Assembly: GCA_963855995.1 (NCBI GenBank)
Contig: OY979729.1
Coordinates: 8,140,115 to 8,204,114, forward strand
Source: Muricea muricata
Taxonomy: Eukaryota; Cnidaria; Anthozoa; Malacalcyonacea; Plexauridae
Direction: 5' to 3'
DNA length: 64,000 bases
In this document: positions 63,327 through 64,000 of the stretch, in pieces
Position numbering within the stretch: position 1 is the stretch's first letter
Layout of the letters: each line of letters starts with the position of its first letter
Position numbers and translations under genes: made by a program
The notes under the pieces: generated by a model
Told to the model about the DNA's origin: nothing
The model's input: only the letters and a program-made list of their open reading frames with translations
Databases searched by the model: none

Positions 63327-63329
63327 TTA

Positions 63330-63538
63330 AGGCCCTGTCACACGGTGCAATTTTTCTTGCAACCTGCAATGCAAATCTACTCTTGGGAGATGTAAAATTG
63401 GCAAATACATGTTTCCATCACAGTTTGCCTCTATAATTTTGACATACCAAACATTTGTCACAAATTTACATCTCTTAAGAGTAGAATTGCGTTGCAAGTT
63501 GCAAGGAAAAAATTAAATTGCACCGTATGACAGGGCCT
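63330..63538. mobile_element. AGGCCCTGTCACACGG MITE, complete copy
   Basis: Ends AGGCCCTGTCACACGGTGCA and the complement of AGGCCCTGTCATACGGTGCA, flanked by TTA on both sides (63327-63329, 63539-63541). A second inner inverted pair is 'TACTCTTGGGAGATGTAAA' with 'TTTACATCTCTTAAGAGTA'. A TWA-type 3-bp duplication suits PIF/Harbinger MITEs (inference). Confidence 0.88.
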
Positions 63539-63600
63539 TTATCAAGGTTTACGGATCGAAAGCTTTGTGGTGTTTCCACAAAATTATAGTGATATTTATA

Positions 63601-63779
63601 TAAACGCATGATAGCCTCGGTTTCTTTTGTCTCAGCAAGGACGTTTACTGTCGTATTTACCCCATGAACACCGGATGAGGGATAGTTAGACTAAATATCC
63701 CTCATCCGGTATTCATGGGGTAAATACGACAGTAAACGTCCCTGTTGAGACAAAAGAAGCCGAGGCTATCATGCGTTTA
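63601..63779. repeat. ~84-bp-arm hairpin
   Basis: 63601-63684 and 63696-63779 are near-perfect complements with a few mismatches, around an 11-nt loop. Landmark 'ACGACAGTAAACGTC' and complement. A foldback MITE. Confidence 0.9.
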
Positions 63780-63817
63780 CAAACTAAACGCATGGTTTGA
63801 GGGAGATTAATTATGAA

Positions 63818-63873
63818 ATCTCCCTGAAAGCTTCGGGGGGGTTTGTGGAGGTCCCTCGGCTTTCAGGGAGATT
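63818..63873. repeat. Small hairpin
   Basis: 'AATCTCCCTGAAAGC' and 'GCTTTCAGGGAGATT' flank a G-rich loop. Confidence 0.8.
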
Positions 63874-63874
63874 T

Positions 63875-64000
63875 AAGCCCCGTACAGACGAGCAAGTTTT
63901 CCTTGACAAGTTTCTTAACGAGTTCACTTACGCGTCTGTACGACGAACAAGTTTTCCTTGACAAGTTGTCCTTGACAAGATTTACTTGTTCCTGTGTACG
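63875..64000. mobile_element. Partial MITE end with CAAGTTTTCCTTGACAAG repeats
   Basis: 'CCCCGTACAGACGAGCAAG' then 'CAAGTTTTCCTTGACAAG' appear, and a similar 'GTCTGTACGACGAACAAG' + 'TTTTCCTTGACAAGTTG' follows 60 bp later. It looks like a terminal repeat with subrepeats, cut by the window edge. Confidence 0.5.

Overview
The window looks like nuclear DNA of an early-branching marine animal, most likely a cnidarian. Reasons: AT-rich intron-containing genes, dense MITE/foldback elements, tRNA-headed SINE-like repeats sharing a 'CCGGGTACTCCGG' block, and a decayed Penelope-like retroelement. The species cannot be fixed from sequence alone. There are no bacterial operons, rRNA or CRISPR arrays. Protein-coding content is low and repeat content is very high.

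Layout. (1) 1-22113 is one giant inverted repeat. The left arm (1-11146) and right arm (11722-22113) are near-identical reverse complements around a 575-bp spacer. The left arm reaches the window edge, so the palindrome is larger than seen. The left arm carries three insertions absent from the right arm. Both arms keep a few very short open frames with splice-like borders, all reading outward from the centre; their status is uncertain. (2) 22114-33300 is gene-poor: nested inverted repeats (23950-25868, 30426-31625), a 30/31-bp array bounded by 31-bp direct repeats (26527-27445), and a modular repeat block (27905-29225). (3) 33487-50677 (minus) is the Mediator gene MED21 in five coding exons. 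Its introns are packed with a foldback element holding a 97-bp array, TTAA-flanked MITEs, a Penelope-like pseudogene, a 21-bp-repeat palindrome and a nested tRNA-like foldback element. (4) 51157-53735 (plus) is RPLP2, the 60S acidic ribosomal protein P2, with a non-coding first exon and two coding exons. It is divergent from MED21, with about 480 bp between them. (5) 53736-57320 is MITE-rich. (6) 57460-58320 (minus) encodes an intact 286-aa protein of unknown family, with a TATA box, a 110-bp 5' UTR intron and a possible distal in-frame first exon at 59984-60043. (7) 60165-64000 is again mostly MITEs and hairpins.

The two recognisable genes are housekeeping: transcription (MED21) and translation (RPLP2). 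They share a divergent promoter interval. The YY1-like motif AAGATGGCG sits over the MED21 start codon and also inside several unrelated MITE families in the window. The most unusual items are the 22-kb palindrome and the unknown 286-aa gene.
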